Below are positions 27,270 to 37,254 of a stretch of DNA of 64,000 bases, piece by piece. The translations under genes were made by a program, and so were the position numbers. The notes under the pieces were generated by a model, which made no database searches, was not told the DNA's origin, and saw only the letters and a program-made list of their open reading frames with translations. Position 1 is the stretch's first letter; the number at the start of each line of letters is the position of its first letter. This DNA comes from Bacteroidales bacterium (GTDB taxonomy: Bacteria; Bacteroidota; Bacteroidia; Bacteroidales; UBA10428), in NCBI GenBank assembly GCA_016931575.1, contig JAFGEO010000068.1, forward strand, positions 1 to 64,000, read 5' to 3'.

Positions 27270-29477
27270 TTATTGAACCTGTATCTTAAATTCCCTGCTC
27301 ACAGACCTGGATGAATTACCAACAATCAGGCGATACTCACCGGGTTCAACTATCCATAGTTTTTGATCTGTATCATAATATGCCAGATCGCTGACTGGGA
27401 TATCAATTTCTGCTGTTGAAGTTTTTCCCGGTTCAACACTGACTTTCGCAAAACCCTTAAGTTCTTTCTCAGCCCGCTGAACTTTCGAGTCAGATTTCCC
27501 GACATAGACCTGGACGGTTTCTTTGCCCGGGATCGCTCCGGTATTTTCAACCTGAACGGCAAGAGAAATAACATCTTCTGCCAGGAAAGTATTCTGATTT
27601 ATCTTAACCGAAGGTATTTTGAATGTGGTATAGGATAGTCCATACCCGAAACAGTATGCGGGTTCAATAGCTTTTGTATCAAACCATCGGTAACCCACGA
27701 GGATACCTTCCTTGTATTCAACGCTTCCGTTTACACCGGGATAAGTGTGCTTGTCGAAGGCATGGGCACCGATATCTTCCAGTTTTTTCGGAATGGTGAA
27801 GGGTAATTTACCGGATGGATTGATATCACCGAAAAGCATGTCTGCCAGGGCTTTTCCGTTTTCGGAGCCGTTATACCAGGAGTAGGCCAGGGCAGGGGTG
27901 CTCTTACTTGCCCTATTCAGGTCAGTAGCTGCACCGGCAACAACAATGATTACAGTATTCGGATTGGCGGCCGTAACAGCCTGTATCAGTGAATCCTGTC
28001 CGAAAGGAAGGGCCAGGGTCTCCCGGTCTGTGGCTTCCGTTTCGACGGATCTGGGATTTCCGACGAAAAGCAGGACCAGATCCGACTGACCTGCCAGGTT
28101 CACAGCATCTTTCAGCAGCGTGTCGTTTGGAGCCGGATTGGGGTAGCGGTGGGGCCAGTGCCCTCCCGTATCAACCACGATAAAATCTTCTTTATAACCC
28201 GGAGCAAAGTCAAGGAGAACATCCTCGCCGAGATAATCCCTGATTCCTTGCAGGGGAGTAATTTCATAGCGGGCTTTCACACCGGCAGTATAGCCTCCTT
28301 TGGCATTGATCATGTCGGCCATCATCCCGATCACCGCAATCTTTCCGGTATGGGTCTTATCAAGGGGGAGCGTATTATTTTCATTCTTCAGCAATACGAT
28401 GGCTTCACTGGCTACGTCATAGGCCAGCTGTGAATTTTCCGGGGAATTCATACTTCCTTTGTTTCGATCCGGATCGGTTGTCCGGCAGTTGTATGCAAGC
28501 CGGAGCAGGCGGCGAACCTTATCATCCAGGACCGATTCGGGGACTTTCCCGGCTTTTACGGAATCTGCCAGGGAGGCAAAATAATGCTCTTTGCGGCCCC
28601 AGCCGTTTCCCATTTCGACATCGAGTCCGGCCAGTGCAGCTTTTACGGTGGAGTGTGTAGCACCCCAGTCGGATACCACCACTCCCTGGTAATTCCATTC
28701 ACCTTTCATTACCTGATTCAGCAGGTAGTCATTTTCGCATACCCAGTCGCCGCGGAATTTATTATAGGATCCCATGAAGGAATAGGTCTGTGCATCGAGG
28801 GCAGCGGCTTTATAGGTGGGGAGATAGATCTCCCTCAACGTCCTCTCATCGGCATGCACATCAATCAGGGAACGCATATACTCCTGGTTATTTATGGTAA
28901 AATGCTTCACGCAGGCTGCTACATCCTGCATTTGCACTCCTTTGACATAACCCACGGTCATGACGGATGCCAGCAGTGGGTCTTCGGAAAAATATTCAAA
29001 GTTACGGCCACAAAGCGGTGTGCGAATAATGTTCACGCCGGGACCGAGCAGGATATCTTTTCCGCGGGCGCGGGCTTCATCACCGATGGCCAGGCCATAG
29101 CGATAAGCCAGTTCCTTGTTCCAGGTGGCTGCCAGGGCCGTTCCCGTCGGGAAAAAAGTTACCGAATCGGTGGTCCAGGACATGGTTTGCCAGGAACGGT
29201 GTTCCAGTTCCTCACGGATCCCGGTTGGCCCATCGGTATAGGTAATATCCGGAATATTCAGTCTGGCGATGCCCCCTGACGTGAACATTCCATCGCCATG
29301 GACCATATATACCTTTTCCTCAAGGCTCATAGTAGTGATGATACTGTCTATCGTGGCTTCATAGCCTTCATCAAATCCATAGAGTTGGGGATTGGGATCC
29401 TGTGCCTGTAATTTCCACGCAGAACATGCGATAAGGACCACCAGGAAGAGTGTGGTTCGTCTGTAAAATGCTTTCAT
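27270..29477 (-). CDS. GH3 beta-glucosidase
   Basis: A 735-residue secreted enzyme with a signal peptide (to about residue 25, LQAQ). The barrel shows DGPTGIRE, KHFTINNQE and the nucleophile D270 in VVSDWGA, the standard GH3 form. The second domain is followed by a fibronectin-III-like C-terminus (KVQRAEKELKGFAKV). It differs from the other GH3 of this operon in sequence and catalytic motif, so the two probably act on different linkages. It is 115 bases upstream of the TolB-like gene and 85 bases downstream of the GH27 gene. Confidence 0.93.
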   Translation of the reverse strand: MKAFYRRTTLFLVVLIACSAWKLQAQDPNPQLYGFDEGYEATIDSIITTMSLEEKVYMVHGDGMFTSGGIARLNIPDITYTDGPTGIREELEHRSWQTMSWTTDSVTFFPTGTALAATWNKELAYRYGLAIGDEARARGKDILLGPGVNIIRTPLCGRNFEYFSEDPLLASVMTVGYVKGVQMQDVAACVKHFTINNQEYMRSLIDVHADERTLREIYLPTYKAAALDAQTYSFMGSYNKFRGDWVCENDYLLNQVMKGEWNYQGVVVSDWGATHSTVKAALAGLDVEMGNGWGRKEHYFASLADSVKAGKVPESVLDDKVRRLLRLAYNCRTTDPDRNKGSMNSPENSQLAYDVASEAIVLLKNENNTLPLDKTHTGKIAVIGMMADMINAKGGYTAGVKARYEITPLQGIRDYLGEDVLLDFAPGYKEDFIVVDTGGHWPHRYPNPAPNDTLLKDAVNLAGQSDLVLLFVGNPRSVETEATDRETLALPFGQDSLIQAVTAANPNTVIIVVAGAATDLNRASKSTPALAYSWYNGSENGKALADMLFGDINPSGKLPFTIPKKLEDIGAHAFDKHTYPGVNGSVEYKEGILVGYRWFDTKAIEPAYCFGYGLSYTTFKIPSVKINQNTFLAEDVISLAVQVENTGAIPGKETVQVYVGKSDSKVQRAEKELKGFAKVSVEPGKTSTAEIDIPVSDLAYYDTDQKLWIVEPGEYRLIVGNSSRSVSREFKIQVQ

Positions 29478-29562
29478 GGTTTTCTGATCTTATACAATTA
29501 CCAAGAAAGCGTCCGGGAATGACCAAAACGCTTTCTGACAGTAAACTTACACAATATTGGTT

Positions 29563-30780
29563 TTACCTGGAAAGATTTAACCTCATCATCAATACATCAT
29601 TTCCGGGTATTGTGGCTTTTAATGGTTTTTTGGTTGTACCGGCCTTCTTGTGGGTCCATACATTGTAAAGAGAATATTCATTTTCTTTGAAGTTGGCGTC
29701 AAATCCAAAAATGGCATCGACAACGTTTTCTGTGCTCCAGTTAAAGGTAATATCCCGGGTTGTTGGATTGCGGTTAAGGAAACAAACCGCCCAGTCGCCA
29801 TTTTCCAGGGGTTTGAACCAGGTTTCCACGCTATCGGCAACCTGATAGCGAAAGCCCTGGATGCCCAGAGAATCCTGATCGATGGCAATAGCATCTTTAT
29901 TGGTAAGGATCTCAAGGACTTCCGGTTTCATGCTCCGGATGTCGTTACCGGCAATCAGGGGGGCAGCAAGCATGCACCACATGGCAAAATGAGCGCGGTC
30001 TTCATTGATACTCATGCCATTTCCAACCTCCATCATATCGGGATCGTTCCAGTGTCCCGGGCCGGCATACCTACGAAGGGTATCGTTATCGCGCATATCA
30101 AGGATCTGCTCAACACCCCACTGGTACCACGCACCGCCATCCCGTTCAATGGCACAATCGAAGCAGTGGTAAATATCTCCGGCTGTTCTCCAGAGGTGGC
30201 CGATTTCTCCACCCCATTTCCAGGGTTCGTAGGTTCCCCATTCACAGATGCTGAATACTATAGGTCTGCCGGCAGCATAGAGTGCATCCCGCATGGTCAG
30301 ATAGGCACCCTCAGCATTCAGTCCTTGGGTAGCGCACCAGTCATATTTCAGGAAGTCGACCTCCCAGTTGGCATATTGCATGGCATCCTGGTATTCGTAT
30401 CCGCGGCTTCCGGGGCGATGACCACAGGTTTCCCAACCTGCATCGGAATAGATCCCTAATTTTAGTCCCTTGGAATGAATATAATCCGCTAAAGCTTTCA
30501 TGCCGGAAGGAAAGTGTTCCGGATCAGGATGGATAAATCCCAGGCTGTCGCGTTCTCCATGCCAGCAATCATCAATATTGATATAGATGTAGCCGGCATC
30601 TTTCATGCCTGAACTTACCATGGCATCGGCAGCTTCCCTGATCAGATCTTCGCTAACATCACAAGCAAAATAATTCCAGCTGTTCCACCCCATTGGCGGT
30701 GTTAAAGCAAGGTTTTCAAATTTCTGTGCGTAGCTGGTAAGTGCCAGGAATGAAAGGATCAATAATACTATTCTTTTCAT
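29563..30780 (-). CDS. GH27 alpha-galactosidase
   Basis: This 405-residue secreted enzyme starts with a signal peptide (TSYAQ) and then TPPMGWNSWNYFACDV, diagnostic of GH27. The substrate site motif IDDCWHGERD is present. The nucleophile is D147 in KYDWC and the acid/base is D248 in WNDPDMM (residues 244-250). A C-terminal beta-sandwich follows. It removes terminal alpha-linked galactose, or sometimes related sugars. It is the first gene of the minus-strand enzyme operon, so its upstream region should hold the operon's control site. Confidence 0.93.
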   Translation of the reverse strand: MKRIVLLILSFLALTSYAQKFENLALTPPMGWNSWNYFACDVSEDLIREAADAMVSSGMKDAGYIYINIDDCWHGERDSLGFIHPDPEHFPSGMKALADYIHSKGLKLGIYSDAGWETCGHRPGSRGYEYQDAMQYANWEVDFLKYDWCATQGLNAEGAYLTMRDALYAAGRPIVFSICEWGTYEPWKWGGEIGHLWRTAGDIYHCFDCAIERDGGAWYQWGVEQILDMRDNDTLRRYAGPGHWNDPDMMEVGNGMSINEDRAHFAMWCMLAAPLIAGNDIRSMKPEVLEILTNKDAIAIDQDSLGIQGFRYQVADSVETWFKPLENGDWAVCFLNRNPTTRDITFNWSTENVVDAIFGFDANFKENEYSLYNVWTHKKAGTTKKPLKATIPGNDVLMMRLNLSR

Positions 30781-31008
30781 TGTTCAATATTTAGCTATTA
30801 ATAGTTTTCGTCATGGGTTAAATTACAAATAAAAGTTTTGAGAAATGCCTCATGTTACGGGGGCATAGTATTTGGTATCAAAATTTAAAGTTTTTACTTG
30901 CGGATCAGATCCGGGCTCGCATATCGAGGTTTACCGACTCTCAAAATTCATAGCTTTCGGAGGTCAATAGCTGACTTGGTTTATTTCCGGGATTCTTAAT
31001 GGAGAAGG

Positions 31009-32160
31009 TTAATTCATTCTTTCCATTCCCAGATTTGAATCCTTTCCCAACTGGAAGAAGGAGATCAGAGTCTGAAGTTTTTCAGCTTTCGAGCTGAGTT
31101 CTTTTGAATTTTTCGCCATATTTTGCGAGGAGGTCGCATTTTGTTGAGTGATGCTGTTAAGCTGTTGAATAGCGCTGTTTACTTGTGTAGTACCATGTGT
31201 TTGTTCCTGACTGGCGGCTGATATTTCTTTAACAAGCTGGGTGGTCTTCAGAATTTCCGGGATAAGATTCTGCATGTGTTCACCAGCGGTTTCGGCAAGG
31301 CTAAGGTTTGTATCAGCCAGATTTACAATCTCTTCAGCAGCTTTTTTGCTATGTTCAGCCAGCTTACGGACTTCAGCAGCGACCACTGCAACCCCTTTTC
31401 CATGGTCACCTGCTCTGGCTGCCTCCACAGCTGCATTTAAAGCCAGAATGTTTGTCTGGAAGGCAATATCATTAACGATCTTTATCTTCTCCCGGATAGA
31501 TCTACTGGCTTCAAGGGATGCCTGGGCTTTTTCTGCCACCCTTGTTATACCTGACTGAGCTGATGAGGATATTTGCTCAGTTTCTTGTGCATTGTTGGCA
31601 TTGGTTTCAATATTGGCAGCCATTTCTTCAATTGTGCTGGAGATTTCTTCGATGGAAGCGGCCTGCTGGTTAGCATCGCGGGAGACTTCAAGGGCAGTCT
31701 GATCCTGTCCTGTTGCTGCAGAGACAATAATGGAAGACAGGACGTGGAGTTCCTTCATGATATCCCGAATCTGAATTCTCATTTGGTCAAGGGATAAGGC
31801 AACCTGTCCCAATTCATCAGGACGTTTTGTGAGTTGGTTGTCAAATTCGAAATCTAGTCTGCCATGAGCCAGTTCGTTTACGATGACGGAAGTTAGCTGT
31901 CTGAAGGGTTTTGTTAAACGGTTTCTTAGAAAGAGTAAAACGAGTGTAATCATTAACAGGGCCATGGGTGTGATCCAAACCAGTGTCGTTAATCCTGCGT
32001 AGGCAATATAATAAGCCAGAATAGCTACCATACCGGAAATCAAGAGAATAGCCACTCCAATGATTCCGATGATGGTTTTTTTCAATCGAAAATAGACCAG
32101 GGGAATCAGGATGCTCAGTAAGATTACTATGAAGCCTGCAAAGAAGAAGAAATCACTCAT
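31009..32160 (-). CDS. Methyl-accepting chemotaxis protein
   Basis: A 383-residue protein with two or three closely spaced N-terminal membrane helices (about 5-75), a HAMP-like linker (about 75-135) and a signalling coiled coil. The conserved hairpin tip reads [19 protein letters not shown], followed by [18 protein letters not shown]. It has no sizeable periplasmic sensor domain, so it may sense membrane or cytoplasmic signals. Chemotaxis partner genes are not in the window. Confidence 0.9.
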   Translation of the reverse strand: MSDFFFFAGFIVILLSILIPLVYFRLKKTIIGIIGVAILLISGMVAILAYYIAYAGLTTLVWITPMALLMITLVLLFLRNRLTKPFRQLTSVIVNELAHGRLDFEFDNQLTKRPDELGQVALSLDQMRIQIRDIMKELHVLSSIIVSAATGQDQTALEVSRDANQQAASIEEISSTIEEMAANIETNANNAQETEQISSSAQSGITRVAEKAQASLEASRSIREKIKIVNDIAFQTNILALNAAVEAARAGDHGKGVAVVAAEVRKLAEHSKKAAEEIVNLADTNLSLAETAGEHMQNLIPEILKTTQLVKEISAASQEQTHGTTQVNSAIQQLNSITQQNATSSQNMAKNSKELSSKAEKLQTLISFFQLGKDSNLGMERMN

Positions 32161-32524
32161 AGAGTTTAGGTTTATGAATTAAACATTGAGAATGTCAAAG
32201 TAAACCATCCCTAAAGCTAAAGATGAAACCTTTCGGTTACATGCACTTTTCCTTTCCATACTAATTTACATGAAATATTAGTAACTACCTTGTTTATTAA
32301 AAAGGAATTTGATCTGTGTTTTATCGACCATAAGGTTCCAATGCATTGCAATAGGATCTTATCTGGTTAAAACGGGTCGGAAAACGACTTTGATACTCTC
32401 CGTCAAACAAAAACGGAGGCAATTTTTGGAGGGGTTATTCTCGAAAGCATCGAATCTTTCAACTCCATTTCTAATTTTTAATGCATAAATTGGGATTAAT
32501 TCTATAACACTTAAATCTAACTAA
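32161..32524. other. 364-base intergenic region without a gene
   Basis: This AT-rich stretch lies between divergent genes (chemoreceptor and DUF5060 enzyme), so it should hold both promoters. Only a weak 6-bp stem CTCCGT/ACGGAG (32398-32418) and a partial -7 match for the minus-strand gene were seen. No open frame or clear regulatory site is supported. Confidence 0.4.
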
Positions 32525-35500
32525 ATGAGAACACTAGCTCAAACATTTTCAGTTTTTTTATTCCTGTTTGCAGGTTTAAGGGCATATTGTACAGATGTTG
32601 TTCAGTATGAAAAATTTGAGGTATCACCCATCTATTCTTCAAGTAGCCTGGTTGATTCAAAAAACCCATTTAACAAACAGGAAGTAATTCTCAAAGCTGT
32701 TATTACGGCTCCGGATGGGCGCACTATCGAGGTGCATGGGTTTTATAACAAAAACTTTAGCGTTAGAGATTATCTAACTAACAAAAATCCAGAATGGCCA
32801 TATTTAAATGCTCAGAAAGTCACTGCCGTAGTTGGTTCAGCAGATTATTGGACTGTCAGATTTACACCGGAATTGGTCGGCACATATACCTATACAATTG
32901 AGTTCTACTTACCTGAGGAAGATAGTACGATATCGGTAAGCTCAAGTAGTTTTAGCTGCGTTCCTTCTTCCAACCCCAAGGCAGGGTTTGTCAGAATGGT
33001 TAATAACGATTATTTTGCCTATTCAGACGGTAGTGGTTTTATACCTATTGGCATAAACTTATACAGCTATCCGGGATGGAATGCTTATCAACCGAAAGTG
33101 AATTTCTTTGAAATGTATTTTGAGCAATTAAGTGCTCATGGATGTAATGTTATCCATATGTCTCTTGATGTGAAAATGAGCGCATTGGGTTTGGTTGGCT
33201 GGGACAGTGAATCAGGAACCTTTATCCTTGATCGGTTCAGTTTGTCTGATGCCTATGTTCTTGATAAAATAGTTGAAGCAGCTGAAGATAACGATATACG
33301 AATTCAGTTCAGACTTTTCTCTCATGAAAATTTTTCTCATAAGATTGATTGTCCTGATGCTGATCATCCAATTTACTTTGCATGGAATGAAAATAATGTA
33401 TGGAATGTAAATGCTGAGAGAGTTACTGTACCTGGTGATAAATGCATTAGAACTCCTAATGGTATTGTTAATCCAATCGGCATCATTAATACCAGAGAAG
33501 AATTTTTTACCGATGATGATGCCTTTGATCAACAGGCTAATCTTGTACAGTATATTATAGACCGCTGGGGTTATTCTCCAGCTGTTTTCGCCTGGGAGAT
33601 TCTCGCTGAGGCTGATCACTTTCTGCTAGACACTATCGGATTAAATACTTTGATAGCGTGGCATCGCGATATAGCAGATCTCATAAGGGACAAGGATGTC
33701 TATGGAAGAGCAGTTACTACTTCCTTTGGAGGGAAAGAGGCGGATCATTTTGATGAAAGTCCATATGACGATATATTTGATTATCTTGATTTTACTCAGT
33801 TTCATCGATATTTTGCACAGTTTAGTGGTGAGAGCATTATTGCTGAGAAATATTTATTTGACCATTATTTCAATGCGCATAAAGACCATTTTAGGAAACC
33901 CGTATTATTATCCGAGTCAGGGAATTTTGGGGATTGGGATAAAATTAAAGTAGAAGTCTTTTATGAAGATTATGATTCTCATGGGTATGCCTATCACGAA
34001 CTCCTTTGGACAACTATTTTTGAGGGAGGATTCGGTTCCTATCTAGACTGGAGATGGAGGGCATTTATTGACAGACGGGATCCGGCTATGGGCCCAACCG
34101 ACTATATGGAGCACCTGGGAGCTTTAAGTGACTATCTTGAAAATATTGATGTGCTCGGCAAGCAATCACAGATATCCTACCGGATTAATTCAACTGAAAC
34201 TGATAATCTGAATATTTATTACATAAATGACCCGGATGCTGAGAAACTCTATGGCTTGGCTCAAGATGAAGGATTTGTTTTAAACAGGCTTATCGATTAT
34301 AGTGATCCGGATAATCCTGTACTTGATCCATATCTAACTAATCTTGATGAGAACCTGATGCCTGATCGTCTTTCTCAAACAAATACTTTTGAACTACCAG
34401 TTTCTAACGGACAATACATCATCAGTTGGTATGATACTGAAACCGGAGACTTGGTAAAAGAAGAATATGCGACTATAAATAACGGCACAATTGAATTGAG
34501 AATTCCCTCTGAGTTACTTGGGTCAAAATTTGGTGATGCTGCATTTATACTTACAAAATCAAACTATGGCTGGGAAGAATCGAAATTGGTACCTTCCTCA
34601 ACCAACACGGTTTTACCCCATACCGAATTAAAAATCGGGAATGGTAAACTCCGTTATGTGCGAGAGCTAGATTCAAAAATTCATACAATGTATATACCTA
34701 CAGCCTCCGGAGATATTTGGAGTGATGATTGGGTTCATCCTTCTTCTGGAAGTCTTAAATACTCTAGTTCAACTTGTCATGGCTATGACATTGTCCCTGA
34801 GAATAGTGAGATATTTTTTGCGAATGCTTATGGGGGCAATATAAATCGTTTGTACTGGAACATTGATCAATATGTATTGACATTTGGTGCAAATGGAAAT
34901 GAAAAAGCCAGTTTAAATACTGAATTACATGTCAACAATAACATTGTTTATTATGCTTCAACAGATGGAACGCTGCATATGATGTACAAATTAAATGACG
35001 TTTGGCGCTATGACTATTTAAATCCAAGTGCTCCAAAACTAAAGGATGGAACTGGTTTTGTTGTTGCTGCGGCGGGAACAATTTATTATGTTGGAGCCGA
35101 CAATTATCTTTACAAAATTTATTATAATTATGCTACTTCATCGTGGTTATGGGAGCCTACTGTAACAGCAACAAACTCAGCAGCTCGTTCCGATTCACGG
35201 ATGGGTTATGCAAACGGAAAGGTTTATTATGTTCAAAATTCAGACAGGCTTCATGTACTGTATAAAAATAATGGGGTTTGGGATTTTGATTGGTTAAATA
35301 GAAATGCTCCTAATGTTTTAAGTGGAACCGGATTTGATGTGACTTATGATGGAAGTACAAGGATTTACTATGTTGGCGATGATAATAATATCTACAAATC
35401 TTATTGGACGTCAGAGGATCGATGGGTATGGCAACAATTTAATATTGCAAATTCCAGCTCAGGTGGGGCTAAATCAAATTCAGATGTAGTTTATATGGAT

Positions 35501-36202
35501 GATCAGATATTTTATGTGGGTAAGAATGACGGTAGTATTCACCGTTTGCAGTGTGTACATTCCGTTCCATTTTATGATGTAAATACAACAATTGGTAAAG
35601 GGAACAACTGGGGTGTAAATGGCACTGATGGTCGTGATGTGGCATACAAATTCTACATATCAGAAACTACTGCAATAACTGCCACTACTTCACATCCTGA
35701 AACTACAATAGCAAACTCAAAACTGCAAATTTTCAATAGTAGCTTCAATAGTGTTAAATATCAATATATTGGAGCTCCTACTTCGGGAGTAAGTCTTAAC
35801 GCAACTCTTAGCCCGGGTTATTACTATATCGTTGTGGATGGATACGCTGCCGGAGATTTTAAATTAACAGTTAATCCAGGTTTTGCAAAAAGTGCTGATA
35901 TTATTGAAGATGAAAGTATTTCTATTGAAAATGAAGGAAAGAACAGTTCATACTTATGCAGTGAAGAGATACGTATATTCCCAAATCCGGTTCAGGAAAG
36001 TCTGACCGTTGAGTTAGTCGGGAATGAGAATTCCGAATTTGATTTCGAACTGTATGACCTTAAAGGACAGCTGCTGTTAAATAGAAAATCAGAGGGAAAT
36101 TCTCTGAATATTAATTGTTCAGCATTACCTAAGGGGGTATATGTTTCCAAAATAAAGACCCAATCTGCAACTTATTACAGGAAGATAGTGCTGCAGAATT
36201 AA
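32525..36202 (+). CDS. T9SS-secreted DUF5060 / GH5-like glycosidase with propeller-like and PPC-like domains
   Basis: The 1225-residue protein has a signal peptide (to about 20), a DUF5060 beta-sandwich (about 25-120), and a TIM barrel of GH5-like type (about 150-520) with a putative acid/base E362 in WEILAE and nucleophile E464 in LLSESGN. In related barrels the acid/base usually follows Asn (NE); here it follows Ala. A region of three to four repeats (about 700-1015; IYYVGADNYLYK, IYYVGDDNNIYK) suggests a propeller or tectonin-like lectin. A PPC-like domain (about 1020-1120) and a type IX sorting domain (from about 1145, IFPNP) follow. It is AT-richer than its neighbours, suggesting acquisition. 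The substrate is unknown. Confidence 0.82.
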   Translation: MRTLAQTFSVFLFLFAGLRAYCTDVVQYEKFEVSPIYSSSSLVDSKNPFNKQEVILKAVITAPDGRTIEVHGFYNKNFSVRDYLTNKNPEWPYLNAQKVTAVVGSADYWTVRFTPELVGTYTYTIEFYLPEEDSTISVSSSSFSCVPSSNPKAGFVRMVNNDYFAYSDGSGFIPIGINLYSYPGWNAYQPKVNFFEMYFEQLSAHGCNVIHMSLDVKMSALGLVGWDSESGTFILDRFSLSDAYVLDKIVEAAEDNDIRIQFRLFSHENFSHKIDCPDADHPIYFAWNENNVWNVNAERVTVPGDKCIRTPNGIVNPIGIINTREEFFTDDDAFDQQANLVQYIIDRWGYSPAVFAWEILAEADHFLLDTIGLNTLIAWHRDIADLIRDKDVYGRAVTTSFGGKEADHFDESPYDDIFDYLDFTQFHRYFAQFSGESIIAEKYLFDHYFNAHKDHFRKPVLLSESGNFGDWDKIKVEVFYEDYDSHGYAYHELLWTTIFEGGFGSYLDWRWRAFIDRRDPAMGPTDYMEHLGALSDYLENIDVLGKQSQISYRINSTETDNLNIYYINDPDAEKLYGLAQDEGFVLNRLIDYSDPDNPVLDPYLTNLDENLMPDRLSQTNTFELPVSNGQYIISWYDTETGDLVKEEYATINNGTIELRIPSELLGSKFGDAAFILTKSNYGWEESKLVPSSTNTVLPHTELKIGNGKLRYVRELDSKIHTMYIPTASGDIWSDDWVHPSSGSLKYSSSTCHGYDIVPENSEIFFANAYGGNINRLYWNIDQYVLTFGANGNEKASLNTELHVNNNIVYYASTDGTLHMMYKLNDVWRYDYLNPSAPKLKDGTGFVVAAAGTIYYVGADNYLYKIYYNYATSSWLWEPTVTATNSAARSDSRMGYANGKVYYVQNSDRLHVLYKNNGVWDFDWLNRNAPNVLSGTGFDVTYDGSTRIYYVGDDNNIYKSYWTSEDRWVWQQFNIANSSSGGAKSNSDVVYMDDQIFYVGKNDGSIHRLQCVHSVPFYDVNTTIGKGNNWGVNGTDGRDVAYKFYISETTAITATTSHPETTIANSKLQIFNSSFNSVKYQYIGAPTSGVSLNATLSPGYYYIVVDGYAAGDFKLTVNPGFAKSADIIEDESISIENEGKNSSYLCSEEIRIFPNPVQESLTVELVGNENSEFDFELYDLKGQLLLNRKSEGNSLNINCSALPKGVYVSKIKTQSATYYRKIVLQN

Positions 36203-36216
36203 TTTTTGTACCTTTG

Positions 36217-36246
36217 AAAACTCACCTTTAGGTGAGTTTTCAATTT
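36217..36246 (+). terminator. Rho-independent terminator of the DUF5060 enzyme gene
   Basis: AAAACTCACC (36217-36226) and GGTGAGTTTT (36231-36240) form a perfect 10-bp stem with loop TTTA, 14 bases after the stop codon, followed by T-rich sequence. Its right arm contains a GTG that could be misread as the start of the next gene. Confidence 0.85.
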
Positions 36247-36261
36247 TATAACAAACCTCTG

Positions 36262-37110
36262 ATGATTAAAAGTCTGTACAAATTTTTATCCTCCGGGTAT
36301 CAAAATCTGTTTCTTGAGTATAAGGTTCAGTTTAAGCCAAGGTATGGCCATGGTTTACCCCCGCATAAGGAGATATATTCCATTGTTAATGCTGAGCGGG
36401 ATAGCTACGAACAATTATTGAAAAGGGCGTTATCCTTAAAAGAAAGGATCTGGGAAATAAAAGAGAGTAAAGACGAAAAAGATTCCTCAAAACCTGCGTG
36501 GAATAATGGGTTTTTACCAGGCCTGGATATTGTTGCTATATACACCATGCTCTCGGAATTTAAGCCTAAAAAGTACATTGAGATTGGTTCTGGCAACTCC
36601 ACTAAAGTGGCATATAAAGCAAAATCTGATCAAAACCTGCGGACTGAAATTATTTCCATAGACCCCATGCCCCGTGCCGAGATCGACAATTTGGCTGATA
36701 AGGTAATAAGAGAGCCTTTTGAGAATATCCACTTTAATATTTTAAATGAGTTAAATGAAAACGATATTCTCTTTGTGGACAACTCGCACAGGATATTGCC
36801 AAACTCGGATTCAATGGTATTCTATCTGGAGATTCTGCCGAGATTAAAGAAAGGTGTTATCGTACATATCCATGACATTTATTTACCCTATGATTATCCG
36901 CAATTCATGTGTGACAGATTTTATTCTGAACAATACGGATTAGCCATGTATTTACTGGCAAATCCGGATAAATTCAAGCCAATTCTGTCGAATTACTTCA
37001 TTTCCGAAGACAAGGACTTGTCCTATTTAATATCACCTATGTGGAGCCATGAACATTTGACAGGTGTAGAAAGGCATGGAGGATCCTTCTGGTTAAAAAT
37101 AAACAAGTAG
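36262..37110 (+). CDS. SAM-dependent class I methyltransferase
   Basis: A 282-residue protein with a Rossmann methyltransferase core: motif I EIGSGNSTKVAYKA, followed by ISIDP at the end of strand 2 and ILFVDNSH. The stretch VHIHDIYLPYDYP fits the Methyltransf_24-type group, which often modifies sugars or polysaccharide residues. The frame can be opened at a GTG at 36232, but that codon lies in the terminator hairpin, so the ATG at 36262 is chosen. The gene shares the AT-rich composition of the upstream enzyme gene. The substrate is unknown. Confidence 0.7.
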   Translation: MIKSLYKFLSSGYQNLFLEYKVQFKPRYGHGLPPHKEIYSIVNAERDSYEQLLKRALSLKERIWEIKESKDEKDSSKPAWNNGFLPGLDIVAIYTMLSEFKPKKYIEIGSGNSTKVAYKAKSDQNLRTEIISIDPMPRAEIDNLADKVIREPFENIHFNILNELNENDILFVDNSHRILPNSDSMVFYLEILPRLKKGVIVHIHDIYLPYDYPQFMCDRFYSEQYGLAMYLLANPDKFKPILSNYFISEDKDLSYLISPMWSHEHLTGVERHGGSFWLKINK

Positions 37111-37254
37111 AAATATCGGAATACGCTGTTGAGTGCGTCATTTTTTTGGCTGTTCATGATGATTTACATATACCTCTAACAGTTTCTCGTTATGCCTGAA
37201 GCAGGAAAAAGTTTATTAGGCTGGATTTTTCCATTAATTGAAAAATTGCATAAA

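Noticed and set aside
32398-32418. Terminator in the region before the DUF5060 gene
   Set aside because: The stem is only 6 bp with a loose loop, and the flanking genes are divergent, so no transcript should end there.
36232-36261. GTG start giving ten more residues for the methyltransferase
   Set aside because: The GTG is inside the right arm of the upstream terminator; the ATG at 36262 is a better start.
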